Source: Holophagales bacterium UBA5704 (lineage in GTDB: Bacteria > Acidobacteriota > Thermoanaerobaculia > Multivoradales > UBA5704). From it: a DNA stretch of 64,000 bases. The translations under genes and the position numbers were made by a program. Location: the NCBI GenBank assembly GCA_002420005.1, contig DIHE01000020.1, forward strand, positions 560 through 64,559, written 5' to 3'. A model generated the notes under the pieces. That model had not been told where the DNA came from and did not search any database. It saw nothing but the letters and a program-made list of their open reading frames with translations. Shown piece by piece: positions 8,576 to 16,232 of the stretch. Positions within the stretch are counted from its first letter, which is position 1. Every line of letters starts with the position of its first letter.

Positions 8576-9901
8576 CTAGGTGTAGCGGACATTGCGGTAT
8601 CGGTCGTCATAGAAGGAAGGAAGCAGGCGGTCGACCTGCAACAGGCCGGCGCGGGTGAGCACGACCGTCTCGCCCTCGACGCGCAGCATCCCCTCCGCTT
8701 CGAGCGAGCGCCAGACGGGCGCAAAGGCGGCGAGCACGTCGACGCCGAATTTCTCCTGGAAGGAGGCGGTGGGCAGCGTGCCGAGCTTGAGCTGCAGGAT
8801 CAGCTCGCGGGTGAGCCGTTCTTCGGGGGCCAACGCGAGGCCGCGCCCGAGGGGCAGCCGGCCCTCGCCGAGCGCCGCCAGGTACTCTCCCCAGCCCGCG
8901 ACGTTCTGGTAGTGGACCCCGGAGAGATGGGAGAACGAGGCGACCCCGGTGCCCACCAGGTCGCAGCCGTGCCAGACGCCGTCGCGGTACACGAAGCTCG
9001 ACGAGGCGCCCTTCGGCCGCACCATGGTGTAGGCGGAGGAGGGCACGTACCCGGCGGCGGCCAGCTCGGCGAAGGCATGGTCGTGCCAGGCGCGCTTGGT
9101 CGCCCAATCGGCGAGCGGCTGCCGGAAGGTGCCGTCGAGAAGGTCTTTGGTGTAGACGGTGTTGTACGGCAGCTCCATCTGGTAGATCGTGACGCTGTCC
9201 GGCCCGGCCTCGATCGTCTTGTGCACCGTCGCCCGCCAGGTCTCCCAGGTCTCTCCCACCATGCCGGCGATGAGATCGACGTTCACCTGGTCGAACGCCA
9301 GCTCGCGGATCCACGGCAAGACGCGGTGGATCTCGGCGGAGACGTGGGCACGGCCGTTCTCGCGCAGGATCTCGTCGTCGAAGTTCTCGATCCCCAGCGA
9401 CAGCCGGGTGACGCCGATGCCGCGGATCGCTTCGAGCTTCGAGCGGGTGAGCGTCCCCGGCTCGCACTCGAAAGTGATCTCCCGCGCGCCGGTCCACGGC
9501 ATCACCGCCTGGATGCGCGCGACCAGCTCTTCGAGCTGGCGGACGCTCACATAGGACGGCGTGCCGCCGCCGAAATAGACGAAATCGAGCGGCCGGCCGG
9601 CGAGCGCCGGGAGGGCGGCGAGCAGCTCGACCTCGGAGGCCAGGGCGTCCAGGTAGGTGCCGATCTCGTCCGCGTTCTTGTCCGTGTAGACGCGGAAGTA
9701 GCAGAACTTGCACCGCTTGCGGCAGAACGGGATGTGCAGGTAGAGGCCGAGCGGCGTGCCGGGGACCGGTGGCGCGGCGAGCGCCGTTTGCGCCGCAGCC
9801 ACCCCCTCCGGGCTCCAGGCCCCGAACGGCGGATAGTTGGAGACGAAGACGCTGCCGATCTCGGCGGCTTCGTGTGAGGTGGCGGTCGCGGTTGCGGTCA
9901 T
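8576..9901 (-). CDS. HemN/HemW-like radical SAM enzyme
   Basis: The protein has 441 residues. The radical SAM cluster site is C60-x3-C64-x2-C67, in LYLHIPFCRKRCKFCYF, followed by DFVYFGGGTPSYVS (SAM binding), ITFECEPGTLT, RLSLGIENFDDEIL and VNVDLIAGMVGET. All of these are typical of the coproporphyrinogen III oxidase-like branch. The C-terminal third (LTRELILQLKLGTL) matches the HemN C-terminal domain. Members of this branch include heme chaperones, anaerobic heme degraders, methyltransferases and cyclopropanases. The operon lacks other heme genes, so natural-product or lipid chemistry is more likely than porphyrin synthesis. Its ATG overlaps the stop of the preceding gene in the ATGA manner. 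Confidence 0.85.
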   Translation of the reverse strand: MTATATATSHEAAEIGSVFVSNYPPFGAWSPEGVAAAQTALAAPPVPGTPLGLYLHIPFCRKRCKFCYFRVYTDKNADEIGTYLDALASEVELLAALPALAGRPLDFVYFGGGTPSYVSVRQLEELVARIQAVMPWTGAREITFECEPGTLTRSKLEAIRGIGVTRLSLGIENFDDEILRENGRAHVSAEIHRVLPWIRELAFDQVNVDLIAGMVGETWETWRATVHKTIEAGPDSVTIYQMELPYNTVYTKDLLDGTFRQPLADWATKRAWHDHAFAELAAAGYVPSSAYTMVRPKGASSSFVYRDGVWHGCDLVGTGVASFSHLSGVHYQNVAGWGEYLAALGEGRLPLGRGLALAPEERLTRELILQLKLGTLPTASFQEKFGVDVLAAFAPVWRSLEAEGMLRVEGETVVLTRAGLLQVDRLLPSFYDDRYRNVRYT

Positions 9902-11058
9902 CGTCCCTTGGCTCCCAGGCAGTACAACGTGCCATCCATCGTGCCGATCACCAGCCGGCCCGCGGCGAGGGCGGGTGAGGCTTCCACCGGTGCTCCCGCT
10001 TCAAAACGCCAGACCTGCCGTCCGGATTTCAGGTCGAGAGAGAACATCGCGCCGCTCTTCGAAGCGGTGACCACCCGCTGCCCGGCGATCACCGGCGAAG
10101 CATCGACCGCGCCGCGGGTGCCCTGGCTCCAGATCTCCTTGCCGCTCGCGGCGTCGAGCGCACGCACCGTCTGGTCCCGGCCGCCCACCACGACGAGCCC
10201 CTCGGCCACCGCGGCCGAGGCGTAATACGGAAATTTGCGCACCGGGTTTTCATAGCGCCAGGCGACCTGCCCGCTCTCCAGATCGACCGCCACGACCTGG
10301 TTCTCGAACGTGCCGGCGAAGACCCGCCCGCCGGCCACCGCCGGGCTCGCCGCCACGTAGCCGCCGAGAGCCACGCGGCGCAGCTCCTTGCCGTCGCGCG
10401 CCCGGACGAGTCGGAGGAACCCGTCGCAGCCCGCCGAGACCACGGTCTCGCCCGCCGGGGTCGTCACCACCGCCGGCGTGCCGTGCAGGTAGCCGTCGGT
10501 CTCCAGCCGCCAGCGCACTTTGCCGCTGCGTTCTTCGAGGCAGGAGAGGGTCTGGTCGTAGGAGCCGACGAGGACGCAGCCGGCGGCGAAGGCCGCCGAG
10601 GCGACGATCTCGCCGTCGGCGGTGAACGTCCAGCGCACCTTGCCGGTCTTCGCGTCGAGGGCGTGGAACGTCCCCGCGGAGTCGCCGAAGTAAACCACAC
10701 CGTCCTTCACCGCCGGGGAGGACTTGATCGCGCCCGCCGCCTTGTGCTTCCAGCGCAGCGTGCCGCTTGCGAGGTCGAGCGCGTAGAGGTGCTCGTCGAG
10801 CGAACCGACGAAGACGGTGCCATCGACGATCGCGGCGGTCGATGAGATCGCCGCCCCGGCTTTGAACGTCCACAGCGGCTGCGGGTCGGCCGGCAGCTCT
10901 CCCGCGGCGCGGCCGGTCTGCTGCGGATCGCCGCGGAAGGAGGTCCAGGCGGGGGGGGCGGCGGGAGCGGCGGCGGCGGCGGCGGAAAGGACGACAAGGA
11001 CGGCAAGGGCGGCAAGGACAACGACGGCAAGGACGGGAAGCAGCCGGGTGCGGCGCAT
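9898..11058 (-). CDS. PQQ-type beta-propeller protein (BamB-like)
   Basis: This 386-residue secreted protein starts at the ATG that shares one base with the alcohol dehydrogenase stop (TGATG). An Ala/Val-rich signal segment is followed by WTSFRGDPQQTGR and about eight short, regular blades, such as LYALDLASGTLRWKHKAAG, FHALDAKTGKVRW and VRALDAASGKEIW. The blades are more regular and shorter than in the other propellers of the operon and look like BamB/PQQ repeat proteins. No catalytic residues are evident. It is probably periplasmic or lipid-associated, with a scaffold or electron-transfer role beside the reductive enzymes. Confidence 0.85.
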   Translation of the reverse strand: MRRTRLLPVLAVVVLAALAVLVVLSAAAAAAPAAPPAWTSFRGDPQQTGRAAGELPADPQPLWTFKAGAAISSTAAIVDGTVFVGSLDEHLYALDLASGTLRWKHKAAGAIKSSPAVKDGVVYFGDSAGTFHALDAKTGKVRWTFTADGEIVASAAFAAGCVLVGSYDQTLSCLEERSGKVRWRLETDGYLHGTPAVVTTPAGETVVSAGCDGFLRLVRARDGKELRRVALGGYVAASPAVAGGRVFAGTFENQVVAVDLESGQVAWRYENPVRKFPYYASAAVAEGLVVVGGRDQTVRALDAASGKEIWSQGTRGAVDASPVIAGQRVVTASKSGAMFSLDLKSGRQVWRFEAGAPVEASPALAAGRLVIGTMDGTLYCLGAKGR

Positions 11059-12191
11059 CAGAAGGCCTCCTCGTAGAGGGCGAGCAGCGACGCCGCATCG
11101 GCCGGCCGCGGGTTGAAGCCGGCCGTCCATTGCCGCGCCGCCTCCTCGGCGAGGGCCGGCAACAGCGCGGCCTCGACGCCGCATTCCCGCAGGCGTTCCG
11201 GCAAACCCGCGGCGGCGCGCAGGTGCTCGATCCGCGTGGAGAGCTCCGGGGCGCTCCCGGCCAGCTCGCGGTACAGGGCCGCCCCCGGCTCGGCGGTGCC
11301 GTTCCAGCGGACGACCGGCGGCAGCATCAGGCCGACCGCGACGCCGTGGGCGATGCCGCACCGCGCGGTCAGCGGATTGGCGCACGCATGCGCTGCGCCG
11401 AGCATGGAGGCCTCGATCGCGGCGCCGGCGAGGTGGGCGCCGAGGAGCATGTCGCCGCCTGTGTGCAGGTCCTCGGGGACGGCGAGAAACCTCTCCAGGT
11501 GCGCCGTCAGCCGGCCGAAGGCCTCGCGGGCGAGCATCTTCGACACCGGCGTGCCGGCCCGGGAGACGTAGCTCTCCACCGCGTGGGTGACGGCGTCGAT
11601 CCCCGCCGCCGCGGCCACCCGCCGGGGGGCGCTCGCGGCGAGGCAGGGGTCGAGGAGCACCTCGCGGAAGCGCGCCTTGCGGTCGCCGCACGCCATCTTC
11701 TCGTGGGTGTCCGGGTGCGAGATCAGGGCGTAGGACTGCGCCTCGCTGCCGGTGCCGGCGGTGGTGGGCACGCCGATCGACGGCAGCAACGGCCTCGCGG
11801 CCTTGCCGAAGCCCCGGTAGTCCTCCATCCGGCCGCCGTTGGTGAGCAGGAAGTTGATTCCCTTCGCGCCGTCCATCGCGCTGCCGCCGCCCAGCCCGAC
11901 GAGCAGGTCCGCCCCGAACGCCGCGGCGGCCTCCCGGCCCGCCTCCACGTGGAGAGAGGTCGGGTTCTCCTCCACCGCGTCGAACACCTCGGCCGCGAGC
12001 CCGGCGCGGCCCAGGGAGGCGAGCGCCGTGTCCACGTGCCCGGCGGCGCGGACCCCGCGGTCGGTCACCAGCAGGACCCGGCCGCCTCCCAGCTCGCGGA
12101 CGAGCGCCCCGAGCCGGTCCAGCGCACCGGGACCGGCGTGGACCCGGACGCCTCCCACGTCGGCCGTCCAGATCGCGGCCGGATCGCTCAT
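11058..12191 (-). CDS. Iron-containing (group III) alcohol dehydrogenase
   Basis: The 377-residue protein has the family's NAD(P)-binding GGGSAMDGAK (101-110) and PTTAGTGSE (142-150). Its metal ligands are D199 and H203 (GIDAVTHAVESY), H268 (GAAHACANPL) and H282 (GIAHGVAVGLMLP). This complete ligand set argues for an active metal enzyme. It would reduce an aldehyde to an alcohol, or the reverse, in the cytoplasm. It directly follows the aldehyde dehydrogenase and adenylating enzyme, with start and stop codons overlapping on both sides. This suggests a carboxylate-to-alcohol reduction line. Confidence 0.9.
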   Translation of the reverse strand: MSDPAAIWTADVGGVRVHAGPGALDRLGALVRELGGGRVLLVTDRGVRAAGHVDTALASLGRAGLAAEVFDAVEENPTSLHVEAGREAAAAFGADLLVGLGGGSAMDGAKGINFLLTNGGRMEDYRGFGKAARPLLPSIGVPTTAGTGSEAQSYALISHPDTHEKMACGDRKARFREVLLDPCLAASAPRRVAAAAGIDAVTHAVESYVSRAGTPVSKMLAREAFGRLTAHLERFLAVPEDLHTGGDMLLGAHLAGAAIEASMLGAAHACANPLTARCGIAHGVAVGLMLPPVVRWNGTAEPGAALYRELAGSAPELSTRIEHLRAAAGLPERLRECGVEAALLPALAEEAARQWTAGFNPRPADAASLLALYEEAF

Positions 12192-13642
12192 CCGCAGGCC
12201 TGCACCGCGCGGCGGCGGTAGAGGTGGTCGAACAGGTTGCCCTCGTGCGGCTGGTCCCAGGAAAGCCGCGAGGTGGGGACCGGCCCCAGGTTCAGGCGGT
12301 CGATCCACGGGCTGTCCAGCAGCTCCCGCCGGAAGCCCGGGTCCGCGGTGAGAGCGGTGCAGACGAGCGTCGGGCCGAGCCGCGCCGGCAGCTCCGCGCG
12401 CGGCACCTCGACCACCGCGGCGAAGGGGAACAGCAGCTCGGTGTTGGCGAGCGGATGGTCCGGGTCCTCGCACCAGACGAGCGTCGGCAGCAGGAAGGTG
12501 CACCCGCCCACCTCCACCACCCGGCCGTGCCCGCGGACCTCGGCGGTCAGGTCCACCGCGCCCGGCGTTTGCAGCCGGCGGTCGATCAGGTCGGAGATCT
12601 GATGCGCCGTCTGCGGCCGGGAGAAGGCGGCGAGCCGGGCTTCCGGGTGATCGAGCGGCAGCGCCTCGATGGCGGCCAGGCGGCGGGCGAGCGCCGCGGC
12701 CAGCTCGCGGCCCCGCGGTGCGCCCGGCGCGGCGGGACGCGGCAGCCAGACGCCCGAGGCGTTCAGGCAGGACCGGCCGCCGTTCTCGGCGATCGAGGTG
12801 GCCAGGAGATCGAGATGGCGTTCCCACTGCGGCGCCTCGTCCTCGCCGAACACCACCTTGCTCCAGCCCGGGCCGTGGATCTCCACCCGCGGGTCCCCCT
12901 GCCAGGGCCGCACCGTCGCCGCGTCGCCGAACAGCAGCGACCGGCCACAGCGCTGCAGGATCTCCGCGGCGCCCGCGTGATCGCTCGGGTAGAAGCCGAG
13001 CGCCTCCCCAGGAAGGCCGGCGGCGAGGAAGGCCTGGCAGACCCGGTACGGCGTCCACGGCTCCTCGCGGCCCGGCTTGAGCGCCACCGGCACACCCAGG
13101 GCGAGCGCCGGCAGCCAGAGGGTGTGCACGCCGGGCGAGTTGCTGGGCAGGATGGCACCGAGCGCGTCGGCCTGGCCGACGTAGGAGAGGCTCCGGCCGT
13201 CCTCCGTGCCGAGCCCGGTGTCGAGCACCGTGAGATCGAGACCGCGGGTGAGACCGGCGAGCACCGTCTCCATCCCGTCGAGCACGCCGCGCACCTTCTC
13301 CAGATTGAAGCGGCAGAGGGTCTCCGGCAGACCGCAGGTCGCCGAGAGCTGCCGCACGTAGGCCTCCGGCGACTGCAGCTCCCCGTCGCCGCCCACGGGC
13401 AAGTCCGCCGTGGCGAACAGGTGCGCCGCCCGGCGGCAGATCGCGAGCAGCTCCCGCACCCCCACCGCCCGCAGCGCGCGCCGCGCACCGGCGGCGGTGG
13501 CGGCGGCCAGATCCTTGGCGATCAGGGCCGGGTTTGCCTGCGACAGCTCCGCGATCGCCGCGCCGGTGCGCAGGTCGGTGAGCCGCCGGACCTCCAGGCT
13601 CCGGTAGGGGCGTCCGCCGCGCAGGACCGGCAGGTGCAGCAT
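12188..13642 (-). CDS. Aldehyde dehydrogenase superfamily, LuxC-like acyl reductase candidate
   Basis: The 484-residue protein shows AILPSNSPGVHTLWLPALAL with ALKPGREEPW (about 163-196), the cofactor-binding region of aldehyde dehydrogenases, and NGGRSCLNASG with the probable catalytic Cys292. The N-terminal 110 residues, with a helical bundle, and the distant spacing resemble LuxC-type acyl-CoA/acyl-enzyme reductases more than standard ALDHs. Between an ANL-type ligase and an alcohol dehydrogenase, it most likely takes an activated acyl group and reduces it to the aldehyde. Start ATG 13642 overlaps the ligase stop by one base. A longer upstream frame was rejected because it lies inside the ligase. 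Confidence 0.8.
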   Translation of the reverse strand: MLHLPVLRGGRPYRSLEVRRLTDLRTGAAIAELSQANPALIAKDLAAATAAGARRALRAVGVRELLAICRRAAHLFATADLPVGGDGELQSPEAYVRQLSATCGLPETLCRFNLEKVRGVLDGMETVLAGLTRGLDLTVLDTGLGTEDGRSLSYVGQADALGAILPSNSPGVHTLWLPALALGVPVALKPGREEPWTPYRVCQAFLAAGLPGEALGFYPSDHAGAAEILQRCGRSLLFGDAATVRPWQGDPRVEIHGPGWSKVVFGEDEAPQWERHLDLLATSIAENGGRSCLNASGVWLPRPAAPGAPRGRELAAALARRLAAIEALPLDHPEARLAAFSRPQTAHQISDLIDRRLQTPGAVDLTAEVRGHGRVVEVGGCTFLLPTLVWCEDPDHPLANTELLFPFAAVVEVPRAELPARLGPTLVCTALTADPGFRRELLDSPWIDRLNLGPVPTSRLSWDQPHEGNLFDHLYRRRAVQACG

Positions 13643-14742
13643 CAATACACCCCGACGACGACGGAATCCTGGAGGGACGACAGGAGGCGCAGATTCGTCA
13701 CGCCGTCCCACGGATAGCGGTCGATCGGCGCCGCCCGCTCGCCCTCGTCGCGCTCCAGGAAGCGGGGCATGAAGAAATCGCGGGTGAGCGTGGTGAGCAT
13801 CACCCGCCCGGTCTGGCCGACCTCGACCACCTTCTCCGGGTCCGCGGGATCGACCAGCTCGAAGACGGCGCGCGGGGCCGGCGGGTAGTAGGTGATGGCG
13901 AACCGGTCGGCGGGGTCGGCGGCCGGATCGAAAGGCTTCGGGCAAGCGAGACCCATCAACGTATTGCCGTAGGTGGGGACGAACTCGATCCCGGGCACCA
14001 GCTCCTCGCGGGCGAAGCGGTGGAACTGCGCGTTCATCTCCGTGCCGCCGCAGAAGATGCCACGGATGCCCAGCTTGACCAGGGAGACCCGCTCGCAGAG
14101 CGCGGCGAGCAGCTTCGGCGTGGTGAACAGGCAGCGGATCTCGTGCGCCTTGAGCACCGTGAGACCCTGCTCGATGACGTGCGCCTTGTACTCCTCGAGC
14201 TCGGCGTGGCGGTGGTGCTTGACCAGCCGGTTGACCCAGCGCGGGTCGAGATCGACGTGGAAGCAGATGCCGCCGCGGTGCTGCGCCAGATGCTCCACCG
14301 CCAGGCGCAGCCGGCGCGGCCCGGTGGGGCCGAGCATCAGCCAGTCCGCCCCGCGGGGGAAACCGGCCTCCGGCAGCTCGTCGCTGTAGCGCTCGTAGTC
14401 GATCTGGAAGTCCTCGATGTTCACCCGCGACTTCGGCACCCCGGTCGAGCCGCCGGTCTCGAAGACGTAGGCCGGACGGCCGGCGAGGCCGCGCGGAATC
14501 CACCGTTGCACCGGCCCGCCGCGCAGCCAGGCGTCCTCGAAGTGGCCGAAGAGGCGCAGGTCGTCATAGCCCTGCACCTCCTTGCGGGGGTCGAAGCCGA
14601 GCCCCGCCGCCCGCTCCAGCCAGAACGGGCACCCGGTCTCCGGCGAGAAGTGCCAGGCCACCATCTCGCGCACATGGGCGTCGAGGCGCTCGCGGGCGGC
14701 GGCGACCTTGTGGGCGAGATCGGACGGCGCAGCGTGGATCAC
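13642..14742 (-). CDS. ANL-superfamily adenylating enzyme (LuxE/PaaK-like)
   Basis: The 366-residue protein contains FETGGSTGVPKSR (94-106), the phosphate loop of acyl-adenylating enzymes, then TTPKLLAALCE, GIFCGGTEMNAQFHRF and VPTYGNTLMGLA, matching the A4-A5 region of phenylacetate-CoA ligase-like proteins. It is shorter than typical PaaK (about 430) and seems to lack the mobile C-terminal domain. LuxE-type acyl-protein synthetases share this trait, being used to hand an acyl group to a reductase. Sitting just before a LuxC-like protein strengthens the idea of an acid reductase complex. The acid substrate is unknown. Confidence 0.78.
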   Translation of the reverse strand: MIHAAPSDLAHKVAAARERLDAHVREMVAWHFSPETGCPFWLERAAGLGFDPRKEVQGYDDLRLFGHFEDAWLRGGPVQRWIPRGLAGRPAYVFETGGSTGVPKSRVNIEDFQIDYERYSDELPEAGFPRGADWLMLGPTGPRRLRLAVEHLAQHRGGICFHVDLDPRWVNRLVKHHRHAELEEYKAHVIEQGLTVLKAHEIRCLFTTPKLLAALCERVSLVKLGIRGIFCGGTEMNAQFHRFAREELVPGIEFVPTYGNTLMGLACPKPFDPAADPADRFAITYYPPAPRAVFELVDPADPEKVVEVGQTGRVMLTTLTRDFFMPRFLERDEGERAAPIDRYPWDGVTNLRLLSSLQDSVVVGVY

Positions 14743-16232
14743 GGCGTCGTCGTTCCGGTGGTGGCCGGCTTGGCAGGCGCCGGTGTGCCCTTGCCCTCGG
14801 CCAGGGCGAAGAGCTTCGAGCGCGTGTTGATGTAGAGGACGCCGTCCTTGGCGACCGGCGTGGTGTAGACCGAGCTGCCCATGTTCACCTCGAAGAGCAC
14901 TTCCTTCGTCTTGCCCGCCCGCAGGACGACGACGTCGCCGTCCTCATCGCCCAGATAGACCTTGCCGTCCGCCACGAAGGGGGAGCCCCAGACGGCGGCA
15001 AAAGAGTCATACGTCCAGAAGTGCGCTCCGGTTTTCGCGTCGAGGGCGTAGAGGAAGCCCGAGAGATCCGCCGCGTAGAGGATCCCGTCCGCGATCGCCA
15101 CCGTCGAGATGGTGCGGTGGAAATCCTCGTCGCCGCGGTGCCACACCGCCGCCTTGCCGGTCACGTCCCCGTCCAGCGAGGCGTCGATCGCCCACAGGTG
15201 GCCGATGCCCTCGCCGTGCTCCGGGTCCTGGCCCACGCCGACGTAGACCTTGTCGTCCCAGATCACCGGCGTCGCGATGATGTTGTTGCGGGTGCCGGCC
15301 CCGCCGATCTTCCAGACGGAGTCCTTCGGATTGGCGTCGAACTTCCAGAGCAGGGTCCCGGTCTTCGGCTCGAACGAGTACAGCCAGCCGTCGCCTCCCG
15401 GCACGACCACCTGCGGCCGGCCCTTGATCACCCCGTAGGCGGGATTCGACCACTGCCCGTGCAGGATCTTGTCCCCCGGCAGCGCGCTCTCCCAGATCAG
15501 CTTGCCGGTCGTCTTGTCCACTGCGATGAAGGCCGGCGCCTGCGGCGAGGGGATGTTGACGTGGCCTTCATCGACGCCGTTGCCGGTGACGGTGTAGAGC
15601 ATGTTGTCGACGATCAACGGATTGCCCGCCGCCAGGTTGTGCGGGAAGACGTCGAGCTCGCCGATCATGTCGAGCTTCCACACCACGTCCTCGTCGATCT
15701 CGCTCGTCTCGGTCTCGCCCTGGAACGGGCCGTCGTTCTCCTTGTCGAGGAAGCCCGCGACGTCGGCGGCGATCAGCTCGGCGCGGTTGGAGACGTAGTA
15801 GAGGCGGTCCCCCTCGACGGCCGGGCCGGAGCAGACGCCCTGGAGCGGCCAGTCGTTGACCCGGCCCGCCGCGAGCTTGGCGTGCGCAGACTGCCAGAGG
15901 AACGTGCCGTCCTTGGCGTCGAACGCCATCATCACACCGCGGTCCCCGGTCAGCTTCGGATTGCGCAGGCCTTCGTTGTTGGTCCCCACGTAGATCCTGC
16001 CGCCGGCGACGACCGGTCCGCCATAGCTTTGCGAGCCCAGCTTGGCCGTCCACAGAACGTTCTCGCCGGTCTCCAGGTTCCATTTCGCCGGCAGCCCCTT
16101 CTCCTCCGAGGCCATGTTGCGCGACGGGCCGCCGCCGAACATCGCCACCTGGGCCCGGCCCGGCATCGCGCACAGAAGACCGCCCAGCAGGACGGCCAGG
16201 AATGCGTACGGCTTCACACGTCGGCTCCTCAT
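14739..16232 (-). CDS. Secreted PQQ-type beta-propeller protein
   Basis: The 497-residue protein starts MRSRRVKPYAFLAVLLGGLL with a signal peptide that ends near PGRAQ. The mature part has GGGPSRNMASEEKGLPAKWN and blades such as AFDAKDGTFLWQSAH, AVDKTTGKLIWESAL and ALDAKTGAHFWTYDSF. A Thr/Pro-rich tail closes the protein. It differs from the duplicated pair in blade length and in an acidic insertion (about 165-190). The ATG overlaps the preceding propeller stop (ATGA). A periplasmic location is probable; no enzyme function can be assigned. Confidence 0.85.
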   Translation of the reverse strand: MRSRRVKPYAFLAVLLGGLLCAMPGRAQVAMFGGGPSRNMASEEKGLPAKWNLETGENVLWTAKLGSQSYGGPVVAGGRIYVGTNNEGLRNPKLTGDRGVMMAFDAKDGTFLWQSAHAKLAAGRVNDWPLQGVCSGPAVEGDRLYYVSNRAELIAADVAGFLDKENDGPFQGETETSEIDEDVVWKLDMIGELDVFPHNLAAGNPLIVDNMLYTVTGNGVDEGHVNIPSPQAPAFIAVDKTTGKLIWESALPGDKILHGQWSNPAYGVIKGRPQVVVPGGDGWLYSFEPKTGTLLWKFDANPKDSVWKIGGAGTRNNIIATPVIWDDKVYVGVGQDPEHGEGIGHLWAIDASLDGDVTGKAAVWHRGDEDFHRTISTVAIADGILYAADLSGFLYALDAKTGAHFWTYDSFAAVWGSPFVADGKVYLGDEDGDVVVLRAGKTKEVLFEVNMGSSVYTTPVAKDGVLYINTRSKLFALAEGKGTPAPAKPATTGTTTP

